Positions 24,796 through 31,437 of a stretch of 64,000 nt of DNA are shown here, in pieces; position 1 is the stretch's first letter; each line of letters opens with the position of its first letter. The translations under genes were made by a program, and so were the position numbers. The notes under the pieces were generated by a model. That model searched no databases. It saw only the letters and a list, made by a program, of their open reading frames with translations, and had not been told where the DNA came from. The stretch comes from Plotosus lineatus (Eukaryota > Chordata > Actinopteri > Siluriformes > Plotosidae): NCBI GenBank assembly GCA_024760905.1, contig CM045735.1, forward strand, positions 3,319,661 to 3,383,660. Reading direction: 5' to 3'.

Positions 24796-27597
24796 TTCTC
24801 TGTTTCTTTCTTTCTCTCCACCTCTTAATTTCTTTTCTTTTCTCTCTCCGGTTTTTGTCATCGTCTCCTCTCTTCCTCCTCTCCAGCCTCCGATGCCGGT
24901 GCGTGGTTTGGACGGCGTGATGCGTACCCCTCTGGACCTGGAGCTGGAGCTGCAGGCGACTCGGACACGTCACAGCCGTCTCAACGAAGAGCTGCGAGTG
25001 CTGCGGCAGCTGAAAGAGCAGATGGAGAGTGCGAGGCAGCAGGGCCAGCACAACCTTCCCGCGTGGGTACAAGAAGACGAACGCTTCCGACTGCTGCTCA
25101 CGCAGGCTGAGAAACAGGTCTCTCACAGTTATCCATCCTGGACGGGTCACATGATCAAACTGGGGACTTTTATAAACACATCATGCACAATGTTCAATAT
25201 TACTTTCTATTTTAAGGCGAGGTAATTAAGATTGTTTTTCCCAGGACTCGAGTTTTCTTTTATTGTTGGTAATAAAATCAGCTGCATCATCGTAAGCGCA
25301 TCATCGGATCCTAGCAGGATTCAGTAATAAAGTGAAGCGGTACCCAAGCAAAGCGTTTTAATCCTGACTCTTTAAATAATAATGTTTATAAAATTATAAG
25401 TAAAATTCACAATCAATACGATTCGAGGGCAGCAAGGGGTGGCGCAGGGCCCGCACGTCCGCCTCACAACAAGAAGGCCTGGGTTCGATTCCCAATTCGG
25501 CCCGTTTCTGTGTGTAGTTTGCATGTTCTCCTCGTGCTTGTGTGGGTTTCCTCCCGCAGTCCAAAAACATGCACTGTTGACTAATTGGCTGTTCCATATC
25601 GCCCCTGGGTTTGAATTGAATGCCCTGCGATGGCCTGGCGAGCTGTCCAGGGTGTTCCCGACCCTCTCCCAGAGTCGGCTCAGATGGGCTCCAGCCTCCC
25701 CGTGACTCGAATTAGGTTTAAATGGCTTAGAAAATGAATAAATGGATGGAATTTATAGATGTGGTGAAGGCGGACATGAAGGTCATTGGAGTAAGAGTAG
25801 AAGATGTAGAGGATAGGGTGAGATGGAGGCAGATCATTTGCTGTGGCGACCCCTGAAGGGAACAGCCGAAAGGAAAAGAAGAAGAGAAAATGAATGAATG
25901 ATACAATTTGGGAAAAAAATAAAACATTAAAATCTGACATCATGGAAGTATTATAATAGAAACTTATAAACTGAACTTCGGAGATGCAGCGAGGCTTTCA
26001 GTGCTGTTCTGGGTTGCCAGCTCTTCAGAAAATCCCACTGCAATGACTTAAGCATTTCTGACAGTGAAAAAAGAGGGTTGATCGTCTTTTTTCTTCCAGT
26101 ATTTGTGCGTTCACCAAATTTACTAGTAACTAATGTTGTCTTTTCTTCAACTTGAAGGTCCAGGCTAGGAATGACATCACAGTCCGTGTTACAGTACAAG
26201 AAACCCAGAACTATCCCAGTTATCTGTTACTTATGTATCTGTTAATATTTAGCACTCAGTCCCTTTAGGAACATGTGCACAGATTACTTTATTATCGGGT
26301 CTAATTTAATGTTTGTGATTCGGACGTATCGAATTTTCCTGATTCCGTCTGCCGAAAACATGAAATCTCACCTCCATTGTTGTTGGCCTTTTTTCTTTTT
26401 TTAATTAGACTCAGGAGGAACAGCTGCAGGAGCAGAAGGTGGAGAAGATGATGCGAGCAGCAGCTAAGGAGGTGCACAAGATCCGAGGTCAAAGCCGTAA
26501 AGAAGGTCCCGAAGTCCAGTCCTTCAGGTGTGACACACATACGCTGATCTCACACATTAAACTTATACTTATGGATAGTGTACATACATCTGCTCATTCA
26601 TGTAGTTCTCCGATCAGCCAGTCAGGTTACAGCAGCAGGAGTAGCAGCACTATTTCGATTGGTCCAGAAACAATCACTGCTTTTATATTTAATAAAAAAA
26701 ATCGGTTCTGCAGGTGAAGATGCCTCTGTAGAGACAACGGAGGATGATCAGAGCTCAATTTGAACTGAGCCTTTACTTAGACTTGACAGGCTCTCATTGA
26801 GTATATGGTACCTCGACAGGCTCCAATGGATTCTTATAACGTTCCCTAGTTATAATGAAATGTCTCCCCCTATTGTTCATCTGATGAATGTTCTTCCCCA
26901 TGTTAATAGGATTTTTTTATTGATTTCTGGAGCTTTTTTTTTTTTTTTTTTACCCTTGATCTCATACACAGATCACGTTCAAAATGAAAGCTAGCGAAAT
27001 TTGGAAGTCTCCACGTAAACCCTCCCCTCAGACACCCCTCCAAAGATACGACCCCTCCACACGTGTTCTGACGGGTTTGTGTACAGTAAGGTCATACACA
27101 ACTAAGGAGCTGAGGAAGTGTTTGATTTTGATTGGATATTTTAAGCACTGTGGGGTTCAAACTTGTACCATACACTATGTTAAAATAACAATTTAAAAAA
27201 ATCAAAATGTGTACATAACATTTTGAGTTATATTGCTGACAATCAAACAGAAGTGAAAACAAACTCCTGACAGTGGTAACCGCTATTGTTTATAATCGTT
27301 CTGAGCTGAAATGCATGTCAGAGCGATGGAAGCATGAGATGGGTGAATGATGAGGAGAAAATGGGATCAGGGACTAAAGCAGAACTGACAAATTGGCTGA
27401 TTGGAGGAAAGTACAAGTGAGCAGGTGGAGGGCGGAGGGTGGAGGATGACTTTATATCTCTGTGTTAACACTCATCTGCTCTCTGTCTCTCTGTCTTTCT
27501 GTTTCGCTCTGTCTCTCTGTTGGCGTGCAGAGAGAAGATGGCCTTCTTTACACGAGTAAAGATAAACGTTCCTGACCTTCCGGCTGATGACGTGTAG
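1164..27597 (+). CDS. wwc1: wwc1 (KIBRA), 5'-partial, 21 exons
   Basis: Scaffold of the Hippo pathway and cell polarity, known to bind LATS kinases, NF2 and atypical PKC at the cortex. Exons: 1164-1273, 1385-1588, 2974-3050, 4903-4982, 7334-7463, 8423-8569, 10143-10213, 11791-12033, 12848-12937, 13095-13618, 13964-14081, 15582-15749, 18119-18311, 22030-22170, 22273-22331, 23052-23211, 23383-23547, 23654-23746, 24887-25117, 26409-26527, 27531-27597. All junctions are GT-AG and in phase, giving 1,062 residues plus stop. Order: second WW domain, coiled coils, serine-rich region, C2 domain, acidic stretch, aPKC-binding region, C-terminal ADDV (PDZ ligand). Human WWC1 is about 1,113 residues, so only the N-terminal 45-50 residues with WW1 are missing, upstream of the window. 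WWC1 is preferred over WWC2/WWC3 because of the LKDGF motif in exon 6, the [11 protein letters not shown] stretch and the [15 protein letters not shown] block; WWC2-like residues occur in places, so the paralogue call is strong but not absolute. Confidence 0.93.
1385..1588 (+). CDS. wwc1: wwc1 window exon 2: end of WW2 and start of coiled coil
   Basis: Acceptor acag 1381-1384, donor gtaagg at 1589. Completes WW2 with [11 protein letters not shown]; the usual second Trp is Leu, as Ile in human KIBRA. It then enters a charged helical stretch ([22 protein letters not shown] cut at Q) that starts the first coiled coil. Confidence 0.93.
1589..2973 (+). other. wwc1 intron, no gene seen
   Basis: Non-coding, AT-rich. 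Contains a (TTTA)n run near 2036-2058 and short A-runs near 2371. The small open frames here have no recognisable protein. Confidence 0.6.
2974..3050 (+). CDS. wwc1: wwc1 window exon 3: Ser-rich linker and coiled-coil start
   Basis: Acceptor ttgcag ending 2973, donor gtaagc at 3051. Reads [19 protein letters not shown] and then VTAKSR, a nearly unchanged KIBRA-family block ([15 protein letters not shown] in mammals). Confidence 0.93.
3354..4136 (+). mobile_element. Inverted-repeat MITE family 1, copy 1
   Basis: About 0.78 kb. Starts with a variant of TACAGTGGTACCTTGACTTA and ends with its reverse complement (TCAAGTTACCACTGTA). Internal landmarks shared with the other copies are ACTATAAATAGTGTTTACTG and a GGTTGGAACGGATTAAT stretch near the 3' end. 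There is no coding capacity; open frames inside are spurious. TA-like flanks suggest a Tc1/mariner/pogo-type mobiliser (inference). Confidence 0.75.
4903..4982 (+). CDS. wwc1: wwc1 window exon 4: coiled coil
   Basis: Acceptor gttcag ending 4902, donor gtgagt at 4983. Reads [17 protein letters not shown] and KEQGFETLK, matching the KIBRA coiled coil (VNKLKREMVHLQHEL in mammals). Confidence 0.93.
5287..5705. mobile_element. MITE family 3 copy (ends like CAGGGATCCCTCGC), diverged
   Basis: About 0.42 kb. Opens with ACACAGGACTCCCTCACTTT and GGGACCGAGATCCCC, and closes with AAGTAGCGAGGGATCCTCGT, the inverted ends seen intact at 19681-20099. Non-coding. Confidence 0.6.
5706..5942 (+). mobile_element. 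tRNA-SINE with RTE-type tail, 5'-truncated copy
   Basis: Shares the body ACTGGGTTATCAAAGGCGRG, CATTGCTGACTTTCGTAAAG and CCGTCAGCGTGTTTCTGTCC with the full copy at 14896-15227. The tRNA-like head is absent. The tail still contains GATTCGCTGGGGCGAC. Confidence 0.75.
5944..6035. repeat. (GT)n-(AT)n-(AC)n compound microsatellite
   Basis: About 19 GT units run into about 9 AT units and then about 15 AC units. GT and AC blocks are mutually complementary, so the tract is a near-perfect inverted repeat. Confidence 0.95.
6192..6420 (+). mobile_element. Old SINE-like repeat (family B), fragment
   Basis: Carries the family landmarks CAGCCGACTCTGGGCGAAGG, GGGGTACACCCTGAACAGCT, CCAATTAGCCTAATGTGCAT and GGGAGGAAACCAGAG. 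The same landmarks recur about a dozen times in the window. Promoter head not evident here. Confidence 0.65.
6579..6638. repeat. (CT)n microsatellite
   Basis: About 30 uninterrupted CT units in a wwc1 intron. It produces a spurious Ser/Leu-repeat frame. Confidence 0.95.
6640..7333 (+). other. wwc1 intron, no gene seen
   Basis: Moderate GC stretch at 6980-7190 with open frames on the plus strand, but none resembles a known protein or has splice support. Treated as intron; ends in the acceptor cctttag at 7327-7333. Confidence 0.5.
7334..7463 (+). CDS. wwc1: wwc1 window exon 5: coiled coil
   Basis: Acceptor tttag ending 7333, donor gtaaag at 7464. Reads [19 protein letters not shown] and then [12 protein letters not shown], matching the KIBRA block with SYKLDEAQAVLRE and GEKEKQDLIKSL. 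Confidence 0.93.
7464..8422 (+). other. wwc1 intron with SINE fragment
   Basis: Contains a short family B SINE fragment at about 8040-8105 (GGCGAAGGCGGGGTACACCC) and a G-rich tract at 7838-7870 (GGGGTGGGG repeats). No coding evidence. Confidence 0.55.
8423..8569 (+). CDS. wwc1: wwc1 window exon 6
   Basis: Acceptor ctcag ending 8422, donor gtaaga at 8570; 49 whole codons. Reads [20 protein letters not shown] and [14 protein letters not shown] followed by SxxDLW is WWC1-type rather than WWC2-type (LQERF). Confidence 0.93.
8656..10038 (+). mobile_element. MITE family 1, copy 2, interrupted by an RTE insertion
   Basis: Starts TACAGTGGTACCTTGACTTA and ends TCAAGGTATCAC before a TA-repeat. The element is split at 8745-9239 by a LINE fragment with a target-site duplication. 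Interior landmarks match copy 1 (GTGCAGTGCTTCTCAATTAT, GGGGGTTGGAACGGATTAAT). Confidence 0.8.
8745..9239 (+). mobile_element. 5'-truncated RTE-type LINE, ORF 3' end intact
   Basis: Open frame to a stop at 9208-9210 encodes the C-terminal LINE block: [20 protein letters not shown], then [28 protein letters not shown] and [13 protein letters not shown]. This is the conserved tail of RTE-clade reverse transcriptases. Ends in GGCGACCCCTGAAGGGAACA and a short GAAGAAG tail. Flanked by 15-bp near-identical repeats at 8730-8744 and 9240-9254 (one mismatch), so the insertion boundaries are clear. Confidence 0.85.
10143..10213 (+). CDS. wwc1: wwc1 window exon 7
   Basis: Acceptor atcag ending 10142, donor gtgcgg at 10214. 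Reads [20 protein letters not shown] then AKRR, matching NNQLAEKVRLRLRYEEAKRR of mammalian KIBRA. Confidence 0.93.
10538..10783. repeat. Foldback: long imperfect inverted repeat
   Basis: Left arm 10538-10640 and right arm 10670-10783 are complementary over about 105 bases with small gaps, including GTGAGACAAAGCGCGGCTTA on the left and its complement at about 10717-10736. The loop is about 30 bases. Probably a foldback transposon remnant. Confidence 0.85.
10784..11505 (+). other. wwc1 intron, no gene seen
   Basis: AT-rich non-coding sequence without recognised repeats or coding frames. Confidence 0.5.
11506..11700 (+). mobile_element. tRNA-SINE-like repeat (family C)
   Basis: Opens GACAGTGGTGGCTTAGTGGT, contains TTGGGCCCTTGAGCAAGGTC and ends with CTCTGGATAAGAGAATCAGC and CAAATGCC, features typical of a widespread fish SINE tail. 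A reverse copy is at 34755-34950. Confidence 0.7.
11791..12033 (+). CDS. wwc1: wwc1 window exon 8
   Basis: Acceptor tttag ending 11790, donor gtgagc at 12034. Reads [40 protein letters not shown] and [13 protein letters not shown]. This is the most strongly conserved coiled-coil block of the WWC family and fixes the family assignment. Confidence 0.95.
12262..12301. repeat. (GA)n microsatellite
   Basis: About 20 GA units in the intron between wwc1 exons 8 and 9. Confidence 0.9.
12848..12937 (+). CDS. wwc1: wwc1 window exon 9
   Basis: Acceptor cgtag ending 12847, donor gtgcgt at 12938. Reads [20 protein letters not shown] and ASSLHTQLK, matching the KIBRA LKLNSKRNQLVRELEE block. Confidence 0.93.
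13095..13618 (+). CDS. wwc1: wwc1 window exon 10: serine-rich region
   Basis: Largest coding exon (524 bp). Acceptor ctcag ending 13094, donor gtagac at 13619. Contains [20 protein letters not shown], the IPTIHENEV motif and [18 protein letters not shown]. The mammalian counterpart of this region carries mitotic phosphorylation sites; SPR and SPP Ser-Pro sites are kept here. Confidence 0.95.
13902..13956 (+). repeat. (GT)n microsatellite forming the exon 11 acceptor
   Basis: About 27 TG/GT units run up to gcgtgtag, whose last base at 13963 is the splice acceptor of wwc1 window exon 11. The tract takes the place of a normal polypyrimidine tract. Confidence 0.95.
13964..14081 (+). CDS. wwc1: wwc1 window exon 11: [15 protein letters not shown] block
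   Basis: Acceptor gtgtag ending 13963, donor gtatgt at 14082. Reads [20 protein letters not shown], an almost invariant WWC-family motif. Length 118 is not a multiple of three, so skipping would shift the frame. Confidence 0.93.
14213..14440 (+). mobile_element. Old SINE-like repeat (family B)
   Basis: Landmarks GAGCCTATCTCAGCCGACTT, AACAGCTAATTAGCCTACTG and the GGACTGAGGGAGGA stretch match other family B copies. A short CA run interrupts it at about 14307-14326. Confidence 0.6.
14896..15227 (+). mobile_element. Full-length tRNA-SINE with RTE-type tail
   Basis: Head resembles a tRNA gene: GGGCGGTGGTGCTCCAGCGG with a B-box-like GGTTCGAGTCC at about 14952-14962. Unique body follows, then the tail GATTCGCTGTGGCGACCCCT and GGGAAAAAGCC. 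The tail matches the LINE 3' end at 9192-9232. Not a functional tRNA gene: no proper acceptor stem. Confidence 0.85.
15582..15749 (+). CDS. wwc1: wwc1 window exon 12: start of C2 domain
   Basis: Acceptor ctatag ending 15581, donor gtacgt at 15750. Reads [20 protein letters not shown] and IFVMQLTNC, the first strands of the C2 domain (TRIQIALKYDEKNKQFAIL in mammals). Confidence 0.93.
16118..16525 (+). mobile_element. Tigger/pogo-type transposon 5' fragment
   Basis: Starts TACAGTAGGCCCTTGACTAG. ATG at 16269-16271 opens [20 protein letters not shown], then VMTLHEK. After a frame break the same domain continues as [14 protein letters not shown] and [20 protein letters not shown]. This is the N-terminal psq-type helix-turn-helix of CENP-B/Tigger transposases (family knowledge). 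Broken and truncated. Confidence 0.7.
16526..16877 (+). other. wwc1 intron, no gene seen
   Basis: AT-rich non-coding, with a small ATATAATGCAATGCAAAGTA direct repeat near 16739-16775. Confidence 0.5.
16878..17285 (+). mobile_element. MITE family 2 fragment (end TACAGTCGGCCCCCTTCTTA)
   Basis: One end only. Contains a tandem duplication of about 60 bases between about 17054 and 17170, each unit with TCCCATTGGCT-like CCAAT motifs. The opposite end of the same family is recognisable at 40110-40178 (TAAGAAGGGGGTTGACTGTA). Confidence 0.6.
17322..17402. repeat. (CG)n(CA)n microsatellite
   Basis: A short CG run followed by about 33 CA units. A 25-base sequence, GATTATAACTCYGCTAAGAA, occurs on both sides (17288 and 17448). 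Confidence 0.95.
17470..17766 (-). mobile_element. MITE family 1, partial reverse copy
   Basis: Reverse orientation; carries ACACTATTTATAGTCACAGG, GAGAAGCACTGCACAAGGCG and the terminal CTCGTAAGTCAAGG-CCCTCTGTA. The other end is missing, replaced by the CA repeat region. Confidence 0.7.
17923..17980. repeat. (GT)n microsatellite
   Basis: About 29 GT units, in the intron before wwc1 window exon 13. Confidence 0.95.
18119..18311 (+). CDS. wwc1: wwc1 window exon 13: C2 domain core
   Basis: Acceptor gcgcag ending 18118, donor gtaggt at 18312. Reads [40 protein letters not shown] and [17 protein letters not shown]. The upstream intron end is poor in pyrimidines, but frame and homology are continuous on both sides. 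Confidence 0.93.
18312..19680 (+). other. wwc1 intron, no gene seen
   Basis: Strongly AT-rich (18480-18860), then a region around 19040-19240 with GTTCAGGGAGCACGAGGAAT and AACCCTATTGAAAGATTTCA, the latter recalling a decayed Tc1-type transposase (NPIERF). Too degraded to call. Confidence 0.45.
19681..20099. mobile_element. Complete MITE family 3 (419 bp)
   Basis: Begins TACAGGGATCCCTCGCCACT and ends GTGAGGGATCCCTGTA, about 16-base terminal inverted repeats (one mismatch), with TA at both junctions. Non-coding interior. Diverged copies at 5287-5705 and 20583-20774. Confidence 0.85.
20410..20580. mobile_element. Short MITE with perfect 24-base inverted ends
   Basis: 171 bp. Bases 20410-20433 are the exact reverse complement of 20557-20580 (core AAACCGGATTCCAAAAAAGT). 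Interior is non-coding. Typical size and form of a short fish MITE. Confidence 0.9.
20583..20774 (+). mobile_element. MITE family 3, 5' half with (TA)n expansion
   Basis: Starts ACAGGGATCCCTTGCTACTT, immediately after the short MITE. A TA run of about 36 units occupies 20645-20717. The element is cut at about 20774, where a SINE head begins. Confidence 0.7.
20775..20988 (+). mobile_element. tRNA-SINE with 3' end missing
   Basis: Head GGGGCAGTGATGGTCGAGTG and B-box-like GGTTCGAGTCC, then body to GTCAGCGTGTTTCTA, where similarity stops and hAT-derived sequence starts. Confidence 0.75.
20993..21370 (+). pseudogene. hAT transposase C-terminal remnant
   Basis: One frame reads ENNYCL-like residues, then an in-frame tag near 21066, then [20 protein letters not shown] and [16 protein letters not shown], ending at tga-type stop 21368-21370 (taa). 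The PQSNAxxERxFS and LxxxxLxALVxI pattern is the hAT dimerisation domain (family knowledge). Everything N-terminal is absent. Confidence 0.75.
21571..21651. repeat. Poly(A) and (TA)n tract
   Basis: About 20 A followed by about 30 TA units in the intron before wwc1 window exon 14. Confidence 0.9.
22030..22170 (+). CDS. wwc1: wwc1 window exon 14: end of C2 domain
   Basis: Acceptor aaag ending 22029, donor gtgata at 22171; 47 codons. Reads [27 protein letters not shown] and [15 protein letters not shown]. [12 protein letters not shown] across the junction is the conserved C2 end. Confidence 0.92.
22273..22331 (+). CDS. wwc1: wwc1 window exon 15
   Basis: Acceptor cttag ending 22272, donor gtgagt at 22332. 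Reads [20 protein letters not shown]. Only 102 bases of intron separate it from exon 14. Weakly conserved region, supported mainly by phase and splice sites. Confidence 0.8.
22332..23051 (+). other. wwc1 intron, no gene seen
   Basis: T-rich tract at 22553-22590 and otherwise unremarkable intron sequence. Confidence 0.5.
23052..23211 (+). CDS. wwc1: wwc1 window exon 16: acidic region
   Basis: Acceptor gtcag ending 23051, donor gttttt at 23212. Reads [20 protein letters not shown] followed by EEEIEKR. Counterpart of the glutamate-rich region of KIBRA, but much shorter than the human poly-Glu run. Confidence 0.87.
23383..23547 (+). CDS. wwc1: wwc1 window exon 17
   Basis: Acceptor tgcag ending 23382, donor gtaaac at 23548; 55 codons. 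Reads [17 protein letters not shown] and [19 protein letters not shown], matching VDKETNTE, VVRPKDRR and [19 protein letters not shown] of human KIBRA. Confidence 0.95.
23654..23746 (+). CDS. wwc1: wwc1 window exon 18
   Basis: Acceptor atcag ending 23653, donor gtaaac at 23747; 31 codons. Reads [20 protein letters not shown] then ERRSVRMKK. The basic RRSVRMK stretch begins the aPKC-binding region in mammalian KIBRA. Confidence 0.95.
23747..24886 (+). other. wwc1 intron with (CT)n tract
   Basis: Non-coding. A CT-rich microsatellite at about 24700-24850 forms the long pyrimidine tract before the exon 19 acceptor. No gene. Confidence 0.6.
24887..25117 (+). CDS. wwc1: wwc1 window exon 19: aPKC-binding region and coiled coil
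   Basis: Acceptor ctccag ending 24886, donor gtctct at 25118; 77 codons. Reads [35 protein letters not shown] and [18 protein letters not shown]. Mammalian counterpart RTSLDLELDLQATRT. Confidence 0.95.
25433..25738 (+). mobile_element. tRNA-SINE-like repeat (family B), near full length
   Basis: Head GGGGTGGCGCAGGGCCCGCA with B-box-like GGTTCGATTCC at about 25483, then GTTTCCTCCCGCAGTCC, GACTAATTGGCTGTTCC, CTCCCAGAGTCGGCTCAGAT and an AATGGATGGA tail. Confidence 0.75.
25744..25889 (+). mobile_element. RTE-type LINE, last ~145 bp
   Basis: Matches the final part of the LINE at 9105-9239 (GATGTGGTGAAGGCGGACAT, CTGTGGCGACCCCTGAAGGG, AGAAGAAGAG tail). It sits directly behind the SINE. Confidence 0.75.
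26409..26527 (+). CDS. wwc1: wwc1 window exon 20
   Basis: Acceptor attag ending 26408, donor gtgtga at 26528. Reads [20 protein letters not shown] and EGPEVQSFR, matching [18 protein letters not shown] and PPEVQSFR. Confidence 0.95.
26528..27530 (+). other. Last wwc1 intron, no gene seen
   Basis: Non-coding sequence ending in a CTCTGTCTCT pyrimidine tract and gcgtgcag at 27523-27530. Confidence 0.6.
27531..27597 (+). CDS. wwc1: wwc1 last coding exon, PDZ-ligand C terminus
   Basis: Acceptor gtgcag ending 27530; reads [20 protein letters not shown] then V and tag at 27595-27597. The ADDV terminus is the family's class III PDZ-binding motif. Confidence 0.96.
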
Positions 27598-27667
27598 ACC
27601 GCGAGCAAAGAGTCTTAAACTGCTGTTTCACTGAAGAAGAACCTGAACCTCTGGTGGTATTATGAAG

Positions 27668-27673
27668 AATAAA
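27668..27673 (+). terminator. wwc1 poly(A) signal candidate (AATAAA)
   Basis: AATAAA lies 71 bases after the wwc1 stop codon, followed by a T-rich stretch. This would give a very short 3' UTR, so a more distal site remains possible. Confidence 0.5.
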
Positions 27674-27689
27674 GATTTTTAATTGCAGA

Positions 27690-27938
27690 TAATTAAGTGT
27701 ATGTTGAGTAGGAACTTGTCCTTAAACAAAAAACACTGGGTTTTAGCTCACAGTATAAAAATCTGTAGATTCTGTTTTTCTTTATCTTTTTGTACCAACA
27801 ACCACATTTCCCCCTTTTTTCCATCGCATTATCTTTCCTTTAGTACTAATCATGATATGTTGGTATCCATACTATTTTTGTGATAGTTGATCATTCCTAA
27901 ACACCAGTATGTTGTTTTTAAGTGAGAGCGAGAAAGGG

Positions 27939-27974
<36 letters not shown>

Positions 27975-28178
27975 GGCTTGCTATAAGTCGCGGTTATTTG
28001 AATCCACGTCCTGAAGGTACTTTTAAAATCGGTAACTCAAGGTTTTGGAAGTCACCGCTTCGGTGAACACTGGTATGGGCTAAATAGCTAAAAACAGAAT
28101 GGAAGCTTATAAATCAGTGATGTCTTGCAACAAGTGGCGAGGTGTTTCCTTTTAAACATGCGCTTAAAACATGTATGT

Positions 28179-28211
<33 letters not shown>

Positions 28212-29421
28212 GCATGTAACACTATTTACAAAAAAATAAAATAGTTAAATTTAAAGTATAAACTAACAGTAGGAAGACTTGGTTTTAATATTTCGTTAGC
28301 TCAGTGATAGCGAGCTGTTACTCATGATCCCTGTCACTACCTGCTGGTTCTAATCAGTTGTTTTTGTTTTTAGCAGAAAAGTACAATTTTTTTTTAGGTC
28401 CACAAGGCACAACACACAAGGCAGCCTCCATAATCCCAGCATTCATATTTTAATCTGCACTTAGTCAGTCCACACCTCTCAGGTAGAATTTGGCTAGTTC
28501 ATGCACTTTAGTAGCTAATAATAATATTAATAATAATAATAAAAAATGGCGAGAGAAGAAAGCAGTCGATCACGGCATGCTGTAATTATCAAGCACAAGA
28601 AAAACAAAAGGAAGGGGGTCTGAAACACTTTCGCGTTGACCTTGAAATGGAACCCAGGAGGGATAGTCTGTTTGAGTGAGGTGTGTGTGTGTGTGTGTCT
28701 GGTTTTTTTTTAATTATTATTATTATTTGTTTTTTTTAATTATTTTCAATGTCTGAAGTGTTTTCGGGCCACATCACATCTAGGATGCCAAACAGCCTCA
28801 GTCTCTCTTCATTCAAAGCACAGAAAGTTCCAATCTCACAGTGAACCGAGTGTCATGCTCACGCTCCACTGTGCCATCTTTTAAAACACATTCAAAGTTA
28901 TAGTGTATACTACATGGGAATAAAAGAAAAAAACAAACTAAAACCACAAGATTTTAATTAGGGTTAATTTTTATGTTTAAAGTGCAACAGTGAAACCATT
29001 GAAACATCTTATGGTTAAGTTCCACCTGTTCATGCTCGATGTGTCGCGGATGGGACCAGAAAGTAATGAGTCTACAGCAAAGGCAACATGGTAACACTTT
29101 TAAAAAATTTGGATCCTTGGGCACACTGGTGATGATTATGATTGTTTCACCCACCATGCACTCCGAGTCGGACGGTTTAGGTTGAGCATTGAACAGTGTG
29201 CCAAGATCCGAACAAACTCGGTATTAGAGCCGACCGGTACCACGTCCCACATCTGAGAATTTAAAGATATGATGAAACAAATCTGTAATAATTATTTTTA
29301 ATGAGTAATTTACGAGACCATAGAAAGAAAAGGTGACATCATAGTTTAAAAAAACTTTTCATTGCTCTAAATAGTATTTTAAACTAAAGTCTAGCAAAAT
29401 ATGTGTTATAGTCTTAAAAAA
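27690..29421. other. Intergenic, no gene seen
   Basis: Contains (GA)n at 27942-27973, poly(T) at 28182-28208, a short (GT)n at 28681-28700 and (AAT)n near 28520-28545. No frame or splice pattern resembles a gene. Confidence 0.6.
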
Positions 29422-30392
29422 TACAGTGGTATCTTGTCTAACAAATTTAATCCAAACCGAGGGCGAGCCCGTAAGCCAAAAAGTTTATTAGATGAAACAA
29501 TTATTCCCATAAGAAATAACAGAAAAATCAATTTATTCGTTGTAGCCCCCTCCCAAATTCATATAACATGCCACAAACATGTATATTTGACCTAATATAT
29601 TAAAGATAAACATGTAAAAACAATAAATATTTCATAATAATAAGACATGTACATTAACAATAATAATGAATACTAAATAATAAAACAAGAATAAACAATA
29701 AGTCAACACACCCTTCCGATCATCGACTACGGTGAAGATGTCACGTAGAGGAAGATGTCACATGGGCAGGCATGAGGTGGTGCGTAACAGAGGAGGGAGA
29801 AAAGAATTTTGTGCACGTGCACGCTACAAATGCCAGCGAGGAAAGACTCATGGTGAGCTCACAGAAGGCCAGTGCTTCTCAAATAGTGGGAAGTGCCCCC
29901 CCCCCCCCCCTTTGGGGGAGTACGGTGTGATGCCGGGGGGCGGGGAATGGCATATGACCCTGGGGAACATGCTTTTTTGCCATACTGTTCTTGAATTAAG
30001 TGTAATTGTGCATCCACTACAGTAGGTAGCAGTGGCACTCTCATTGTCACACTGTGGTGTAGGGAAAAGCACGGAGCAGATGATATGAAATGCAGTAAAC
30101 ACTATTTATAGTCGCACTTGAGGCGCGGGGGGGGTTTGAATTTATTTATTTATTTATTTTTCCTATAGGGGGCATCACAAAATATTTGAGAAGCACTTCA
30201 CAAGGCGTTCTCAGAGTGCGGAGGAATACACGCGGAAGAATATGAGCCTAATTGGCCCAGAAAAGTCCTTTTGAGGAGTGCTTGTAAATTGAATTTTTTT
30301 CTCGTTGGATGGAGCAGAGTTTTGGTGGGCTCGAAGCTCGTATCATGGAAAATTTGTTATAAAGGACACTCGTAAGTCAAGGTACCACTGTA
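29422..30392 (-). mobile_element. MITE family 1, full-length reverse copy (971 bp)
   Basis: Starts TACAGTGGTATCTTGTCTAA and ends CGTAAGTCAAGGTACCACTG-TA. Interior includes a G-rich slippage tract at 29896-29945 and GCACTTCACAAGGCGTTCTC. Open frames inside are spurious. Confidence 0.8.
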
Positions 30393-30479
30393 ATCAAAAA
30401 TTAAATAAATAGTTAAAAAATATTTTAAAAAGTTAGATGCAAGTAAACTGTAGAGTATTAATTTAAAAATGAATACTTC

Positions 30480-30523
<44 letters not shown>

Positions 30524-31388
30524 ATTTTTGTCTGTTATTTTAAATAAATAAAAGTGCCACTCTGCGGTGTGCCCTCTAATGGATAAACTGCACACCTACG
30601 ACACTTTTAACGTGGTCAAAATAAGTCATCATGTCAACCTTATTTGGAGTTACTTCATTAATTTTTTTCCATCAGCTAGTTTCATCTTTAATCATATTTT
30701 ATTTATTAACATTGATACAATTCTTTCTGCAATTAGTTCCTAACGGCTGATAACGGATAATTTTGCTCATGCTGATTTATCGGTCTGGTTCTACCCAGAA
30801 CTTAAGTTTTCTTCCACCTTGAGCACCTTGAGATCGTCTCAACATAAAAAGCTTTACATATAACCAAATGTCCAACCATTGCATGAGCTCTCGTCGTTCA
30901 TCTCGAGGCAGAACACTTCCTGAATCCTCCTTTACTCGGTTGAATGTTCCCTTCTGCACCGTTTGACTTTGTTCACGGTTGGATCGCACTCTGGCAAACT
31001 GAGGCTGGCGGCTCATGGATTGTTGTGGTATAAAAGTTACAAAATTGAACAAAACATAAAAATGATAGTTTTTTTTTTTTTTTTTTTTGAGTGGTCGTGT
31101 GTTTTGGTTGAAGACTGGAATCTGAATGTATAAAAAGTGATGGTTTGGTTTTTAACAGCATGTACTGTGTGTAATCGAATGTGAATCGTGACATGGAAAT
31201 GCTACACACGTAGCCAGAAGTCTTCGCTTGTAGAAGACGTGGTCTGGAGGCACATGACACCACACTACACTACACAGGATGTGATCAAAACATCGGGCGT
31301 GATCTCGCTCGGCGCTCTTTTATATACCACTGAAATACAAATCTCTGACACGAACCGCTTCGCGAACACTCGTCGCTGCAATCTGGGG

Positions 31389-31437
<49 letters not shown>

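Noticed and set aside
30777..31052. Minus-strand frame of 91 codons in the wwc1-cnot8 spacer
   Set aside because: No domain, no splice partners and no neighbouring exons; could be a decayed retrogene piece but cannot be supported.
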